This document shows, piece after piece, positions 7,746 through 15,487 of a stretch of DNA of 18,444 nucleotides. Position 1 is the first letter of the stretch. Each line of letters begins with the position of its first letter. Source of the stretch: JALHUF01 sp050014795 (lineage in GTDB: Bacteria; Acidobacteriota; Terriglobia; UBA7540); assembly GCA_050014795.1 (NCBI GenBank), contig JBEKCQ010000072.1, positions 1 to 18,444 on the forward strand, in the 5' to 3' direction. The translations under genes and the position numbers were made by a program. The notes beneath the pieces are model-generated. The model was not told the DNA's origin and made no database searches. It worked only from the letters and a program-made list of their open reading frames with translations.

Positions 7746-8694
7746 TGCACCCACACCTCGACTCGTCCACGGTTGCTTTCGGAACTCCTTCCTCACGGTA
7801 AGTCGCGGGCGGCCAGAATTCAAAGAAAGTCAGCCACTGATCATAATGGACCCTGACGTTCTCCTCCAGAAAACTGACCGCCTGCCGCAGTCCGGTTCGC
7901 AGAGCTTCATCCCGGTCCCCGATACGAGGAAGCACAATCGGCTCACCCAGAATGACGCGATACCGCAGCCAACCCTGGCGCACAACAACGCCGGGCAAGA
8001 CCGGCGCGCCGGAAATGTCGGACAGGTAGAAAGGGCCCAGCGGGAAGCTCGCCTGCCTTCCGAAAAAAGGTACCTCGGCGTCTAATCCGTGATACGTCCG
8101 GTCTCCCTGAATGGCCACGATTTCGTTGGCGCGTAGCGCGTAAAGAAGCTTCACGGAAGCCAGCGAGTCGTTCATGTCCACGATACGCAGGCGTTCGTTG
8201 CTCATCATGTCGCGGAGCATCATTTCGGCCGGCTTATCCCGTTCCACCAAGCGGGCGACGTTGACGGGCCGGCCGTGCATTTCCAGCAGGCGCGAGGCGA
8301 ATTCCCAGTTTCCCAGGTGAGCGGTCCAAACGATCAGACCGTTCCCCTTCGCCAAACAGGAGTCAATCACTTGACTGCCCCGCTGCGGGTCAGTGAGCAT
8401 GGAAAGCAGTTCGTCATGGCTGGCGCGGGGCACATAGCAGTAGGAGACCATGAAGTCGCAGAAGGAGTAGAAGACCCTGAGGGCTTTCCCCAAGAGCCGC
8501 AGTTCGTGGCCCCCGCAGATCTGCCGCAGGTTGCTGACCAATGCCCTTCGTTCGTTTTTCAGAAGCAAGAAGAAGATCAGAGCCGTAACGAAAGCTACCG
8601 GAGGCTGCAGAAATCTCGGCAATCTGGGGGTGATCGTGAAAACAAGCTGGTGCGCGAAAGGCGTGTGATAGCCGTGCTGGTACCAGCGTGTCAA
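7729..8694 (-). CDS. HtrB/LpxL-family membrane acyltransferase
   Basis: 321 residues. The acyltransferase motif HX4E is present as HLGNWE (His126, Glu131). The family block FFGRQASFPLGPFYLSD follows, with a downstream APVLPGVV. A hydrophobic N-terminal anchor runs from about 30 to 46 (PPVAFVTALIFFLLL). Family members are inner-membrane enzymes that transfer acyl chains from ACP to lipid A or to other membrane acceptors, and similar proteins occur in aryl polyene clusters. The start is a TTG at 8694 that overlaps the stop of the radical SAM gene as TTGA, with GAGG just upstream. I see no ATG early enough to keep the anchor. The likely job is to load the finished chain from the carrier protein onto a membrane lipid or sugar. 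Confidence 0.93.
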   Translation of the reverse strand: MTRWYQHGYHTPFAHQLVFTITPRLPRFLQPPVAFVTALIFFLLLKNERRALVSNLRQICGGHELRLLGKALRVFYSFCDFMVSYCYVPRASHDELLSMLTDPQRGSQVIDSCLAKGNGLIVWTAHLGNWEFASRLLEMHGRPVNVARLVERDKPAEMMLRDMMSNERLRIVDMNDSLASVKLLYALRANEIVAIQGDRTYHGLDAEVPFFGRQASFPLGPFYLSDISGAPVLPGVVVRQGWLRYRVILGEPIVLPRIGDRDEALRTGLRQAVSFLEENVRVHYDQWLTFFEFWPPATYREEGVPKATVDESRCGCNEQGL

Positions 8695-10172
8695 TTGGCC
8701 TCTGTGACCAAGAGTTCGTCGACGCTGCGAACTATCTTGCGCTTCAGCACCGAGTACATGTGGCTAATCTCCGTATCACTGTATCCAACTGTTCTGAGGG
8801 TCCGAACCGCACCGTCGACCCCGGCCCTATTGTTCAACCCAAACCGGTCGTGGTATTCGAGCAGGATCCGGTACATCTCTGCCTTGGGTAACGTTGGCGT
8901 GCCGACGGGCAGATCGTGGTAGGAAAACCGGCTCGTGAGCGCCAACCGCTCCGGTTCCCACCCGGCCTCCAACGCTTGCTGGTTGATCTCGCAGCCCGGA
9001 AAGAATCGCAGGCAAAAATGGTAAGGGAGAACGGACGGTTTCGGCAGCTCGCCGAGCCAATCGAGCGTCCTTTGCGCTTGCTCCTTGGTTTCGGTCGGAA
9101 ACCCGAACATGGTGGAGATGTTCACAATCACACCCTGCCGTTGGGTGTAACTGATGGCCCGTTTGGCTTTCTCGAGGTCGACCTTCTTGTGCACCAAGTT
9201 CTGAATGTCTTCGTTGGCCGATTCAATGGCGTAGGTAAACCACATGGCACCCGCTTCTATGGCCCGGTCGACAAACTCCTCGGTGACAATATCGGCACGC
9301 AAGCCGTTGGCAAAACAGATCCGTAGCTTGAGCCCCGCCGCGATGATCCTGTCGAAAAGTGCCAAGGCCCTCTTCAAGCTTAAATTGAAGATGTCATCCA
9401 CGACATAGAAATCCCTGATGCCGTGCGTGCTGTAAAGTTCATCGATCTCCTGAAATACGTTGTCGGCGCTGCGCATTCGGACTTGCTTCCAGTGATTGAA
9501 GCAAAAAGTGCAACCATAGGGGCATCCCCGGCTCGTGAGCAGGACCCCCTGTCGGCGATGGTTGTAAGCATAGCTGAGCTGGCGCTGGTAGAGATCCAGG
9601 TCGATCAGATCGTAGGCCGGAAACGGGAGGCTGTTGATGTCGTCAATCTCCGGCGCATCTTCATTCTCCACCGTCATTCCGGAGTGTCGGTAAAGGATGC
9701 CGGGGATATCGGAAAGAGGTGCACCGGAAAGGATCCGCCCGAAGACATTCTCGCCCTCGCCCTTTACTGCGATGTCGATCGCCGGGACGTGTGAAAAGAG
9801 TTGGTCCTTGAGCGCCTGGACAATCGGCCCGCCGGCCACAATCGTGGCATCGCTGTGCTGGCGGCTGAGGGTGGCGATCCGCTGCAACTCCTCGAGGAAG
9901 AAGATGATGGAACGAACCCCAATGATGTCCGGCTGGAAATCGGTCAGAATACGGACGAACTCGTCGTCGTGCCGACAATCGAGAGAAGATTCGATGATCC
10001 GAATCTCAACCTGGGGGGCAACCGTCCGAGCATAAGCCGCGAGGTACATCAAGCCGAGGGGAGGAACATGCACTTCAAACGGAATGCTGCCCCCGACCCA
10101 TTTGGCCATGTCGTTGGCTTCCACCAGTAACACCCTGGCCGGCTTAGCATGCGCACTCCGATACGCCCTCAT
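8691..10172 (-). CDS. B12-binding radical SAM protein
   Basis: 493 residues, complete. The first 150 residues form a cobalamin-binding domain (ARVLLVEAND, DIIGVRSIIFF, TIVAGGP, VKGEGENVFG) without an obvious DXHXXG, as is usual for class B radical SAM methylase relatives. The cluster motif CPYGCTFC gives Cys217, Cys221 and Cys224, and a YAIESANEDI segment follows in the barrel. The gene begins 30 bases after the ACP stop, and the ATG has no convincing RBS, so initiation may depend on the upstream gene. Its stop overlaps the acyltransferase start. Chemistry of this subclass includes methylation at unactivated carbons, ring closure and rearrangement. Its place between a carrier protein and an acyltransferase points to an ACP-bound or lipid-bound substrate. 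Confidence 0.94.
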   Translation of the reverse strand: MRAYRSAHAKPARVLLVEANDMAKWVGGSIPFEVHVPPLGLMYLAAYARTVAPQVEIRIIESSLDCRHDDEFVRILTDFQPDIIGVRSIIFFLEELQRIATLSRQHSDATIVAGGPIVQALKDQLFSHVPAIDIAVKGEGENVFGRILSGAPLSDIPGILYRHSGMTVENEDAPEIDDINSLPFPAYDLIDLDLYQRQLSYAYNHRRQGVLLTSRGCPYGCTFCFNHWKQVRMRSADNVFQEIDELYSTHGIRDFYVVDDIFNLSLKRALALFDRIIAAGLKLRICFANGLRADIVTEEFVDRAIEAGAMWFTYAIESANEDIQNLVHKKVDLEKAKRAISYTQRQGVIVNISTMFGFPTETKEQAQRTLDWLGELPKPSVLPYHFCLRFFPGCEINQQALEAGWEPERLALTSRFSYHDLPVGTPTLPKAEMYRILLEYHDRFGLNNRAGVDGAVRTLRTVGYSDTEISHMYSVLKRKIVRSVDELLVTEAN

Positions 10173-10202
10173 AAGTATTGCCCGTGCGGCCCTCCCCCAA
10201 CA

Positions 10203-10472
10203 CTACGGCTGGTTCACCTCTTTCATCTTCACCTCGATCGCGGCGGCCAGAGTGTTGATGTTCTGCCACACCCCGGGCTCAAACTTCCCCGTCACCAGCC
10301 GGATCCCAAAATGCCTCTCGATCTCCAGGATGAGCTGGAGGATGTCGATGGAATCGATTTCCAACTCACTTCCCATGAGAGGTTGATCGTCACGCAACTG
10401 ATCGGGGGTAAGGTCAGTGATCCGCAAGCTTCGGACAATTAGTGACTTGAGCTGCTCCTTGATGTTCTCCAT
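10203..10472 (-). CDS. Acyl carrier protein
   Basis: 89 residues from the ATG at 10472. Ser41 in SELEIDSIDILQL is the phosphopantetheine site, in the consensus DSI context. It is the second carrier protein of the window and differs clearly from the one at 2441-2701. One may carry the starter and the other the growing chain. It follows a 79-base gap that holds a candidate internal promoter and a small hairpin (GAGCCC-act-GGGCTC, 10479-10493) just before the ATG. The RBS is weak. It belongs to the general FAS/PKS carrier family, and the exact partner set is unknown. Confidence 0.93.
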   Translation of the reverse strand: MENIKEQLKSLIVRSLRITDLTPDQLRDDQPLMGSELEIDSIDILQLILEIERHFGIRLVTGKFEPGVWQNINTLAAAIEVKMKEVNQP

Positions 10473-10524
10473 GAGTTCGAGCCCACTGGGCTCTCGCGCC
10501 CGTTTGTTGGTTAAGCCCCAGGAA

Positions 10525-10533
10525 AGTATAGCA
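10525..10533 (-). promoter_or_regulatory. Candidate internal extended -10 promoter before the ACP gene
   Basis: Read on the minus strand, TGCTATACT fits an extended -10 element (TGnTATAAT, five of six in the hexamer). It lies about 52 bases before the ACP ATG. No clear -35 is present, as is allowed for extended -10 promoters. It would let the ACP and downstream genes be expressed apart from the barrel protein. An 8-base palindrome GTCCGGAC (10537-10544) lies just upstream of it. Confidence 0.4.
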
Positions 10534-10551
10534 TGTGTCCGGACCTCCTAC

Positions 10552-11646
10552 TCAGCGCGCCAATCCCAGAGCCGATATCCCGCGCAAGAAGACCTCTGCC
10601 GCCCTGCCCACGGGATCGAGCAAGACGGTTCGCTTCTCGAGCCTGCGCTGAACCGGTTCCCCCCGGAAGTGGGCAATCTGCCGGTAGTGGGCGATGAAGG
10701 CGAGGACCCGCAGAAAGAGCTTCCACCTCAACGGCGCGAAGTAATCGCTCTTGATCAGCGGCATGCCCAGGCCGGACTTGACCTCTTCCATGAATTCAGC
10801 GAAGCTTCCCGCCCCCGGCGATCCGCAGAGCGTTGAGCTGGCAAGCAGGAGGTGACTGTCTCCTCCACCGACAACCGGCTTGCCTACCTGTCGCGCCAGT
10901 TCCAGGACCCGGTCATTCTCCGCCCGGGGCCGCATGCCGTTGTACTCCAGCGCGTGGATTGCCCAGCCGTAGCGTTTCAGCAACTCCTGCACCAGCCTTT
11001 CACTCTCGTTACCGTGTGCCCAAGAGATGAGGGGATGATTCAACACCACCAGACAGCCGGTCGCGGCGAGAGTCTCGAACACATCATCAAGCCGGCCTTC
11101 GTCGGCCGCAGCCCGCAGCGTGCGATGCGTGGCCGCGATCCCGTCCTCGGGCAGGCCCGTGATCCCCAAGTGGAGAAGACGACCACCGAAGCGGATCGAG
11201 AGTTCCTCGCCCAGGGCAATCCCGCTACCGTCCGAGGGCCGGTGCTCGCGCAGTTCCACGCTCCCGGCGACCTCATTGTGGTCGGTAATGGCCAGGTGAA
11301 CGCGGTCAAACCCCAGACGCTGGGCGGCCTCGGATTCCATGCGCAACACATCTTCGGGAGCAAAGGGCGGGTGGTAGAGCAGTTCGGCGTAGTTGAGATC
11401 CGGCACCCATTCCAGCCCAAAAGCCCTCTGGACAATGGACCGCAGCGGACGCATGAACCATCGGGCCATCACTCCGTTGAGCGAGGTCAAGTCCTCGAAG
11501 GAATAGTGGGAATGGTTGTGTAGGGAAACCACCGAGCGGAACTCATGGTGGGGCCGGGGGCACGGTTTGTACTTGTAATTCTCGATAACCCAGCACTGAG
11601 TGCGTCTCATCACCAAGACCCGAGTGGGTTCAGACGAACCCTCCAT
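10552..11646 (-). CDS. PHP-family metal-dependent hydrolase
   Basis: 364 residues. The PHP metal-ligand pattern is plain: LHNHSHYSFED (His43, His45), AITDHNEVAG (Asp122, His123), GEEL (Glu147/148), LHLGI (His159), VLNHPL (His204) and GGGDSHL (Asp263, His265). A roughly 70-residue insert with a hydrophobic and aromatic character separates the first two motifs and is larger than in short PHP phosphoesterases. The ATG at 11646 overlaps the ketoreductase gene by 17 bases with AGGTG upstream; Met13 at 11610 is a possible alternative. PHP enzymes hydrolyse phosphoesters (histidinol phosphate, nucleotides) or related bonds using two or three metals. Its role in this operon is not obvious. Removal of a phosphate from a head group or intermediate is one guess. 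Confidence 0.9.
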   Translation of the reverse strand: MEGSSEPTRVLVMRRTQCWVIENYKYKPCPRPHHEFRSVVSLHNHSHYSFEDLTSLNGVMARWFMRPLRSIVQRAFGLEWVPDLNYAELLYHPPFAPEDVLRMESEAAQRLGFDRVHLAITDHNEVAGSVELREHRPSDGSGIALGEELSIRFGGRLLHLGITGLPEDGIAATHRTLRAAADEGRLDDVFETLAATGCLVVLNHPLISWAHGNESERLVQELLKRYGWAIHALEYNGMRPRAENDRVLELARQVGKPVVGGGDSHLLLASSTLCGSPGAGSFAEFMEEVKSGLGMPLIKSDYFAPLRWKLFLRVLAFIAHYRQIAHFRGEPVQRRLEKRTVLLDPVGRAAEVFLRGISALGLAR

Positions 11647-12367
11647 CCACCGAAATCACCTGCCCGGTGATGTACCTTGCCCCGCCTGAAACGAGGAACA
11701 CGACCAAGGGCGCGACCTCCTCCGGCTTTCCGAACCGCGCCAAGGGAATCTCCGCCAAGAGTCGCTCGCCTTCCTTCTCGATGAACTGTGCCGACATCCT
11801 GGTCTCGATGACACCCGGGCAGACCGCATTCACCCTGATGTTGTAGCATCCCATCTCTCGGGCCAGGGCCTTGGTGAAAGCAATGATGGCTCCCTTGGAG
11901 GCGGCGTAGTTGCACTGTCCCACCTGCCCGCGGATGCCGCTCGGGGAGACAATGTTGGTGATCGCTCCTCCCCCCAGGTGCATCATTCCTCTCAAAGCCA
12001 ACTGCGAGCACAGGTAAGTGCCCCGCAGATTCGTGTCCAGGACGGCGTCCCACTGCTCGTCCGAGAGCAGCATCAGGACACCGTCCTGCTTGATGCCGGC
12101 ATTGTTCACCAGGTACGAGAGAAAACCCCAGCGCTTCTCGATTTCGGCAAACAACCCTTCCACCTCGTTCCGGCGGGAGACGTCCGCCTGCATCGCGACT
12201 GCCTCGCCACCGGCGTCCGCAATCCGCTTCACGACGTCGGCGGCGCCCGGCGCGTTGCTCCGGTAGTTCACAATCACGCGGTAGCCGCTGCGGCTGAGGG
12301 CCTCCGCAATGGCTGCCCCGATGCCTCCCGAAGCTCCGGTCACGAGCGCGTTCTTTGTCTCCCCCAT
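11630..12367 (-). CDS. 3-oxoacyl-ACP reductase (FabG-type SDR)
   Basis: 245 residues, the normal FabG length. It has the cofactor motif TGASGGIG (10-17), NNAG (88-91), the catalytic serine at Ser141 in NIVSPSG, and YAASK (Tyr154, Lys158), with RFGKPEEVA and the terminal VDGGFV of the family. The basic residue in NYRSN after strand 2 favours NADPH. The ATG at 12367 has GGAG 5 bases upstream and follows the barrel gene by 31 bases. It reduces beta-ketoacyl-ACP to beta-hydroxyacyl-ACP. No dehydratase or enoyl reductase follows in the window, so the next steps must be supplied elsewhere or not occur. Many SDRs look alike, so substrate assignment rests on context. Confidence 0.93.
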   Translation of the reverse strand: MGETKNALVTGASGGIGAAIAEALSRSGYRVIVNYRSNAPGAADVVKRIADAGGEAVAMQADVSRRNEVEGLFAEIEKRWGFLSYLVNNAGIKQDGVLMLLSDEQWDAVLDTNLRGTYLCSQLALRGMMHLGGGAITNIVSPSGIRGQVGQCNYAASKGAIIAFTKALAREMGCYNIRVNAVCPGVIETRMSAQFIEKEGERLLAEIPLARFGKPEEVAPLVVFLVSGGARYITGQVISVDGGFV

Positions 12368-12398
12368 CGAATCTCCACCGCCGGCGGGTTCGGGCGTA

Positions 12399-15359
12399 TC
12401 AGCGCAGTGGTTTGAAAATCATGAAGTAGACGCCCCATCTTGAGTTGTAACGCTCCATGTTGCCCCGCAGTGCGAAGGTAGTCGTACCCTGCAAGTAGGT
12501 ACCCCAGGGACCGGCCGTACCAAAATCGAATTCCAGACCATCAAATTGACGAAAATATCTCGACTCGGTTTTGTTTCTGGCTCGGGCGTAGTTGTAGAAG
12601 CCCTCGAATTTGACGAGTTCCATCAGGTTGAACCCATAGCTGACGCTGCCGATGGCGATGGCGTCAAAGGAATCGGTGCCGTTCGGGATCCCCCGGATGC
12701 GCGGCTGGGAAAAGAAGGATGGACGGTAGCGAGAGAACCGGTCCAGACGATCCCCGCCGTAATAGGCGAAGTCCAGCCCGGCCTTGGTGAATTTTCCAAA
12801 GTAGAAGTTCTTGCTGAAATCGCCAGAGTACTTCGTGAACGTCGCGTTCACCGGTTCCTGCTGGTCTCCAAACGCCTGCCAGCCAATCCGTCTGCCTTCC
12901 AAAAAGGTGCCCGTGAAATTGTATCCTTGGCGAACGTACTTGATCTCGGCGTTGGGGAGCAGCGTCAGCCCGTTGCGGGGCAAGGTGTACAGCTTGGAGG
13001 TGTCACTGGTGGCGCGAAAGAAGTTGTAAGCAAAGTGAGACGCGGCGGTGAGGCTCAAGTTGGTGGTGGCTTGCCAGGTGGCCCTCACCCCGGTGGTTTC
13101 CTCGAAGACCCAGAGGTTCTCTTCCTTGACCTCGGTATTGCCGGAGAAGACCCGATTGTTCTCCGGCAACCCGGAGACCGCCAGGTCCAATCCCAGGCGG
13201 TACTTGCTCGCCCACTGCTTGGAGAGGTTGGCCGCCAGAAGCGGACCGGCAAAGAAGACGGAAAGCTGCGAATTGGTGTTCCGGAAGTTAAAATCCACCA
13301 AGCTCATACCGAACAGCGGGATGGGAAAGTTGAACGTGCCCTCGTAGAAGGCCCCGCCGATTATCGACTTGACCCGCTTGTCGCTGGCGGCCTGCAAAAC
13401 ACGCTGGTCTCCCTCCTTCCGGAGAACGCGCAGTCCCTGTTGGGTCTCGCGGTACATCGGGCTGTCGGATTGGTGCGCGGCCGAAAGCGCCGCCTCAAAG
13501 TCACCGGCGTTGATGGCGTAATCGGAGAATTTGTAGGTCTTCTCGAGCATGAAGTTGCGCCCGGCGGCGTTGAGCGTCTGCTGGGCGTAGATCGATTTGA
13601 TCAGATTGAATTGGTTCCCTTTGCCGTCGGAAACCAGCTCGAAGCTCTGGGTCTCATCGTTTACGACGACATTACTTTTCGCTCCCCGCTGGCGCAACTG
13701 CAACTTGACCTGCCGGAAGGTGGTCCCATCGATCCAGATCTTTCCACTGTAGAGGGTTTCCCCGCCCTCCTTGGGCTCCACTCCGACCACATAGCAGGCG
13801 GTTCCGTCCACCTGGTCGGTGCCGAGGAGAGTGTATTGGTATTTCTCGTTGAGTTTGAGCTCCAGGGGTTGGGTCATCACCTTTTCCGGCTCGAGCTGCG
13901 GCAACGGAAACTCTCGCTTGTCCTTGAACCTGACCCCGTTGACGTAGAACTCCGTCTGCGCCCATTCCACCAGCCCGGCCCGGTCGGAGAACTGTTTGAA
14001 CTGCATGGAGATGTCAAATCCGGAGCCGACGTTCGTGGACTGGAAATGCAGGTTCATGAAGCAGGCGGCAATAGAGTTTTCCAGCTTCTGCCGTTGCCCT
14101 TCGCGGTACTGCTGCCAGCGGGCGATGATTTCTTCCACGGTCAGGTCGGCGCGGGCCCTGACCTCGACCACCGTGCGGGCTCTCTCCTCGGCAACCCCCA
14201 GCTTGTGGATCAGAATGAGGGCGTATTCCGAGTCGCAAAGGCAACTCTGCGTGCTGCCTTTCTCCGTTTTCTTAATCTCCCCCGGCGCGAGCTTGCGCCC
14301 GGAGACCGCGTCCAACCACTGCACGTCAAACTCTCCCGTCGCCGGACCCAGCAGGCTGACGCTGTTGGGACGGTCGCGGCTCCCCTTCACCTCGGCCAGG
14401 ATGCTGACGTCCTGCGAATCCCGGTCGACAAAGAATTTGTGTTCGCTCGGCTCGATGCCCTGCGCTGTGACGCCGAACAGGGAAGCCTCCGGCAATACGG
14501 GAATGAATTCGCGTCCGATAGAACGCGCCAAGAGGTTGGCCGTCGCGCAAAGCTGGCCGAGGACCTTGACGTCGGGTGGATCCGCCCAGATCACCTCGAC
14601 GGAAGTCCCGCTGCTAGCCACCATGGCATCCAGATACGACACCCCGACCCGTTCCGGGTCCGCCGCTTGCCCGTCCTCGAGCCTCAGCATCAGAGGCTTA
14701 TTCAATGCGTGTGCGGCGATCCAGGTCACCTCGCTGCGCCAGCCCGGCGCGAATACAATGCCGAGACCGTCAGCGTAAGTGGCCAGCCTCTCGACAAGGT
14801 CAGCCTGCCGCCCGACAAACCCAGGCGGGAGAAAGAAAATGAGCTTCAGGTCCAGTTTGCTCCCCTTGGCCTTCACGGCAATGTCGGCCAGCGCGAAACG
14901 AGACAACTCGACCGCCCCCAAGGGTTCCTCAATCTCCACAATCAGGCCCCGCACTCGAGGAGCTCCCAGCGGCAGCCGCTGCAGAAATTCCGTTACCCGT
15001 TCGTTGACGGCCTTCTCTTGTTCCTGGCCGGTCAAGTTGCCGGCCCGGACCTTGACATGCAGGTACGCTTCGGCGTTTTCCGGCATGCCTCCCAGGATTC
15101 TCTCTGGGACATCGTATCGGTTACCGGGCTCGTTCTGGCCGCTCAAGTTGAACACGAGCGGAGGCAAGACGAGCACCTTGTCCGTAAGGCCACACTGCTC
15201 CGCGGCTTTCAGCGCCTCCGCCGTATCCCCCTCGGCGGGGATGGAGAACGCGCACTTCGGCAGCGCAGCGCTATCTGCCGGCGCGCCTTCCAGAAAGGCC
15301 GCGAGGAAGACGGAAAGCAGGAGGGCATCGAGCGCCAGACGGAGGCGCATCTTTTTCAT
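12399..15359 (-). CDS. Secreted multidomain protein: TIM-like/LolA-like region plus C-terminal outer-membrane barrel
   Basis: 986 residues. The ATG is preceded by GAGGGA at 8 bases. A signal peptide covers about residues 1-31. Residues about 35-340 look like an alpha/beta (TIM-like) domain, and 340-395 like a beta-sandwich. Residues about 480-680 resemble outer-membrane lipoprotein-sorting (LolA/RseB-like) domains, with blocks such as YTLLGTDQVDGTACYVV and LYSGKIWIDGTTFRQVK. From about 690 to the end, alternating beta strands rich in aromatics form a predicted barrel, ending in GVYFMIFKPLR. IRG at 888-890, in a turn about 100 residues from the end, recalls the conserved (V/I)RG(F/Y) motif of Omp85 barrels, but I hold that loosely. 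As second gene of the operon it probably acts at the outer membrane in export or placement of the product. Parts of its barrel are copied in the gene at 17385-17996. Confidence 0.85.
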   Translation of the reverse strand: MKKMRLRLALDALLLSVFLAAFLEGAPADSAALPKCAFSIPAEGDTAEALKAAEQCGLTDKVLVLPPLVFNLSGQNEPGNRYDVPERILGGMPENAEAYLHVKVRAGNLTGQEQEKAVNERVTEFLQRLPLGAPRVRGLIVEIEEPLGAVELSRFALADIAVKAKGSKLDLKLIFFLPPGFVGRQADLVERLATYADGLGIVFAPGWRSEVTWIAAHALNKPLMLRLEDGQAADPERVGVSYLDAMVASSGTSVEVIWADPPDVKVLGQLCATANLLARSIGREFIPVLPEASLFGVTAQGIEPSEHKFFVDRDSQDVSILAEVKGSRDRPNSVSLLGPATGEFDVQWLDAVSGRKLAPGEIKKTEKGSTQSCLCDSEYALILIHKLGVAEERARTVVEVRARADLTVEEIIARWQQYREGQRQKLENSIAACFMNLHFQSTNVGSGFDISMQFKQFSDRAGLVEWAQTEFYVNGVRFKDKREFPLPQLEPEKVMTQPLELKLNEKYQYTLLGTDQVDGTACYVVGVEPKEGGETLYSGKIWIDGTTFRQVKLQLRQRGAKSNVVVNDETQSFELVSDGKGNQFNLIKSIYAQQTLNAAGRNFMLEKTYKFSDYAINAGDFEAALSAAHQSDSPMYRETQQGLRVLRKEGDQRVLQAASDKRVKSIIGGAFYEGTFNFPIPLFGMSLVDFNFRNTNSQLSVFFAGPLLAANLSKQWASKYRLGLDLAVSGLPENNRVFSGNTEVKEENLWVFEETTGVRATWQATTNLSLTAASHFAYNFFRATSDTSKLYTLPRNGLTLLPNAEIKYVRQGYNFTGTFLEGRRIGWQAFGDQQEPVNATFTKYSGDFSKNFYFGKFTKAGLDFAYYGGDRLDRFSRYRPSFFSQPRIRGIPNGTDSFDAIAIGSVSYGFNLMELVKFEGFYNYARARNKTESRYFRQFDGLEFDFGTAGPWGTYLQGTTTFALRGNMERYNSRWGVYFMIFKPLR

Positions 15360-15409
15360 AGCAAAACATCCCTCGGGTCAACTATGACATTGGAGTGGGG
15401 ACTTCTCCG

Positions 15410-15435
15410 CGCGTGACGCACGCGACTTCGAAGTC
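15410..15435. promoter_or_regulatory. Two adjacent palindromes in the gap before the barrel gene
   Basis: The 128-base gap between the first radical SAM gene and the barrel gene holds two abutting dyads. CGCGTG-acg-CACGCG (15410-15424) is a perfect 6-bp stem. GACTTCGAAGTC (15424-15435) is a perfect 12-base palindrome that shares one base with the first. They lie about 50-75 bases before the barrel ATG and have no T-run on either side, so a terminator is unlikely. They could be an operator or an mRNA processing or stability structure. Confidence 0.35.
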
Positions 15436-15487
15436 CGACTGATCCTGTCGCGACTCAGCCTTGGCGTGCCCTCTAACGTTGTCGTGG

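Noticed and set aside
7746..7823. KS start at 7823
   Set aside because: The extra 26 residues would lie wholly within the acyltransferase gene and have no KS homology, and the ATG at 7745 has GAGGTG 8 bases upstream.
6864..7856. A 330-codon plus-strand frame opposite the ketosynthase
   Set aside because: The minus strand encodes an unmistakable KS with a full catalytic triad. The plus-strand translation has no recognisable protein features.
10479..10493. Hairpin before the ACP as a terminator of the upstream genes
   Set aside because: The stem is only 6 bp and is not followed by a T-run on the minus strand. It abuts the ACP start.
12546..15416. A 956-codon open frame on the plus strand opposite the barrel gene
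   Set aside because: It is the antisense shadow of a GC-rich gene. It has no RBS, signal or family motif, whereas the minus-strand frame has a signal peptide, an RBS and recognisable domains.
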